A DNA stretch of 64,000 bases from Achromobacter sp. MFA1 R4 (GTDB taxonomy: Bacteria; Pseudomonadota; Gammaproteobacteria; Burkholderiales; Burkholderiaceae_B), in the NCBI RefSeq assembly GCF_900156745.1, contig NZ_LT707065.1, positions 2,294,001 through 2,358,000 of the forward strand, given 5' to 3'. Numbering within the stretch: position 1 is the first letter of the stretch; each line of letters opens with the position of its first letter. Shown here in pieces: positions 63,165 to 64,000 of this stretch. The translations under genes were made by a program, and so were the position numbers. A model generated the notes under the pieces. It made no database searches, was not told the origin of the DNA, and saw nothing but the letters and a program-made list of their open reading frames with translations.

Positions 63165-63243
63165 GGATACGTCGGATCGGGTTGCTGCGATCGGGCGATC
63201 TTGCGGGATATGGCTGCGCGGCGCAAGTGCGCCGCGCCGCGGC

Positions 63244-64000
63244 TCAAAGCGCGTTGACGGGAATCTTGAGATATCTCACGCCGTTGTCTTCGGCGGGCGG
63301 GAAATGTCCCGCGCGGATGTTGACCTGGATCGCGGGCAGGATCAGCGTGGGCATGCCCAGCGTGGCGTCGCGCCGGGTGCGCATGGCGACGAACTCGTCC
63401 TCGCTCACGCCGTCGCGCACGTGGATGTTGGCGCGGCGCTGCTCGGCCACGGTGGTTTCCCAGGCGACCTCGCGGCTTTCCGGCGGATAGTCGTGGCACA
63501 TGAACAGCCGCGTGGCGTCCGGCAGGCTCAACAGGCGCCGGATCGACCGGTACAGCAGGTGCGCATCGCCGCCGGGAAAGTCGCAGCGCGCCGTGCCCAC
63601 GTCCGGCATGAAGAGCGTGTCGCCGACAAACGCCGCGTCGCCGATCAGGTAGGCCATGTCGGCCGGGGTGTGTCCGGGCACGTGGATGGCGGTGGCGGTC
63701 AACGTGCCGATCTGGAATGTCTCGCCGTCGGCGAACAGGTGGCCGAACTGCGATCCGTCGAGCTGGAATTCGGGTTCCAGGTTCAGGATCTTCTTGAAGA
63801 CGCCCTGCACGGTCCGGATGCTCTGGCCGATGGCGATGACGCCGCCCAGCTGCCGCTGCAGGTAGGGGGCGGCGGATAGATGGTCCGCGTGGGCGTGGGT
63901 TTCCAGCAGCCAGACGGTCCGCAGCCCGTGCTCGCGCACGTAGTCGGCCACGCGGTCGGCATTGGCCGTGCTGCTGCGGCCCGACTTGGGATCGTAGTCG
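63244..64000 (-). CDS. MBL-fold metallo-hydrolase (Blh/ETHE1-like), N terminus outside the window
   Basis: Partial metallo-beta-lactamase-fold protein; the reading frame is open to the window end, so the N terminus lies beyond it and the visible 252 residues are incomplete. Metal-site motifs: THAHADHLSAAPYL (HxHxDH), PGHTPADMAYLIGD (third His), GDTLFMPDVGTARCDFPGGD and FMCHDYPP. This is the persulfide-dioxygenase/glyoxalase-II-like branch (ETHE1, Blh), often tied to hydrogen sulfide or biofilm roles. An internal ATG at 63951 is not the start, since DYDPKSGRSSTANADR upstream is family-conserved. Confidence 0.87.
   Translation of the reverse strand, partial: DYDPKSGRSSTANADRVADYVREHGLRTVWLLETHAHADHLSAAPYLQRQLGGVIAIGQSIRTVQGVFKKILNLEPEFQLDGSQFGHLFADGETFQIGTLTATAIHVPGHTPADMAYLIGDAAFVGDTLFMPDVGTARCDFPGGDAHLLYRSIRRLLSLPDATRLFMCHDYPPESREVAWETTVAEQRRANIHVRDGVSEDEFVAMRTRRDATLGMPTLILPAIQVNIRAGHFPPAEDNGVRYLKIPVNAL

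Overview
The window is GC-rich chromosomal DNA, densely packed with genes, and looks like a betaproteobacterium of the Alcaligenaceae (Achromobacter/Bordetella type). The basis is an S-adenosylhomocysteine riboswitch ahead of ahcY, three scattered Bug-type (tripartite tricarboxylate transporter) solute-binding proteins, a pair of adjacent lipid A acyltransferase genes beside metK and dapF, and the general protein flavour. Genus cannot be fixed from the sequence alone. I see no rRNA, tRNA, insertion sequence, prophage or CRISPR array, and no gene-free stretch longer than 300 bases.

Layout. 1-2.2 kb: the end of a metal-transport operon (ZnuA-like binding protein, DUF1007 periplasmic protein, NicO permease with a histidine-rich loop). 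2.3-6.7 kb (minus): core-genome operon of two lipid A acyltransferases, dapF, DUF484 and xerC. 7.0-8.2 kb: metK with a strong terminator. 8.3-12.2 kb: amidase and MHS-type transporter, divergent from a double-domain Lrp/AsnC regulator. 12.3-19.6 kb: branched-chain-amino-acid-type ABC transporter in which permease LivM and both ATPases are one polypeptide, plus LivH, a LivK-like binding protein, a PuuE-like deacetylase, a GntR regulator and a flavin reductase. 19.6-24.8 kb: LysR regulator, Bug binding protein, LeuC/LeuD-like dehydratase and a haloacetate-dehalogenase-like hydrolase. 24.8-29.5 kb: DUF1289, glycosyltransferase, SAH riboswitch-ahcY, small membrane protein, metF.

29.5-45.4 kb is an accessory catabolic region. 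A LacI-type regulator is divergent from seven tightly packed genes that mix sugar enzymes (Gfo/Idh/MocA oxidoreductase, TIM-barrel isomerase, aldose-epimerase-like DUF4432, SDR) with acyl-CoA enzymes (CoA transferase, enoyl-CoA hydratase) and a leaderless solute-binding-protein homologue. I know of no described pathway with this make-up. It is followed by an acyl-CoA ligase, Bug binding protein, LysR, acyl-CoA dehydrogenase and second CoA transferase.

45.4-49.7 kb (minus) holds the Anbu proteasome-like peptidase with a transglutaminase-like protease, an alpha-E protein and a circularly permuted ATP-grasp enzyme, a conserved set predicted to make and break peptide or isopeptide bonds and still without an established function. 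49.9-64.0 kb is mostly housekeeping: 5-formyl-THF cyclo-ligase, soluble lytic transglycosylase, CCA-adding enzyme, MidA-like methyltransferase, RhlE-type helicase, uracil-DNA glycosylase, TenA, DUF488, NhaA, HIT, GNAT, a double PPK2 kinase and a truncated metallo-hydrolase.

Themes: the activated-methyl cycle is represented by metK, ahcY (SAH-sensing leader) and metF. Several loci pair a regulator with a divergent target, and inverted repeats in the shared promoter regions are listed as candidate operators.
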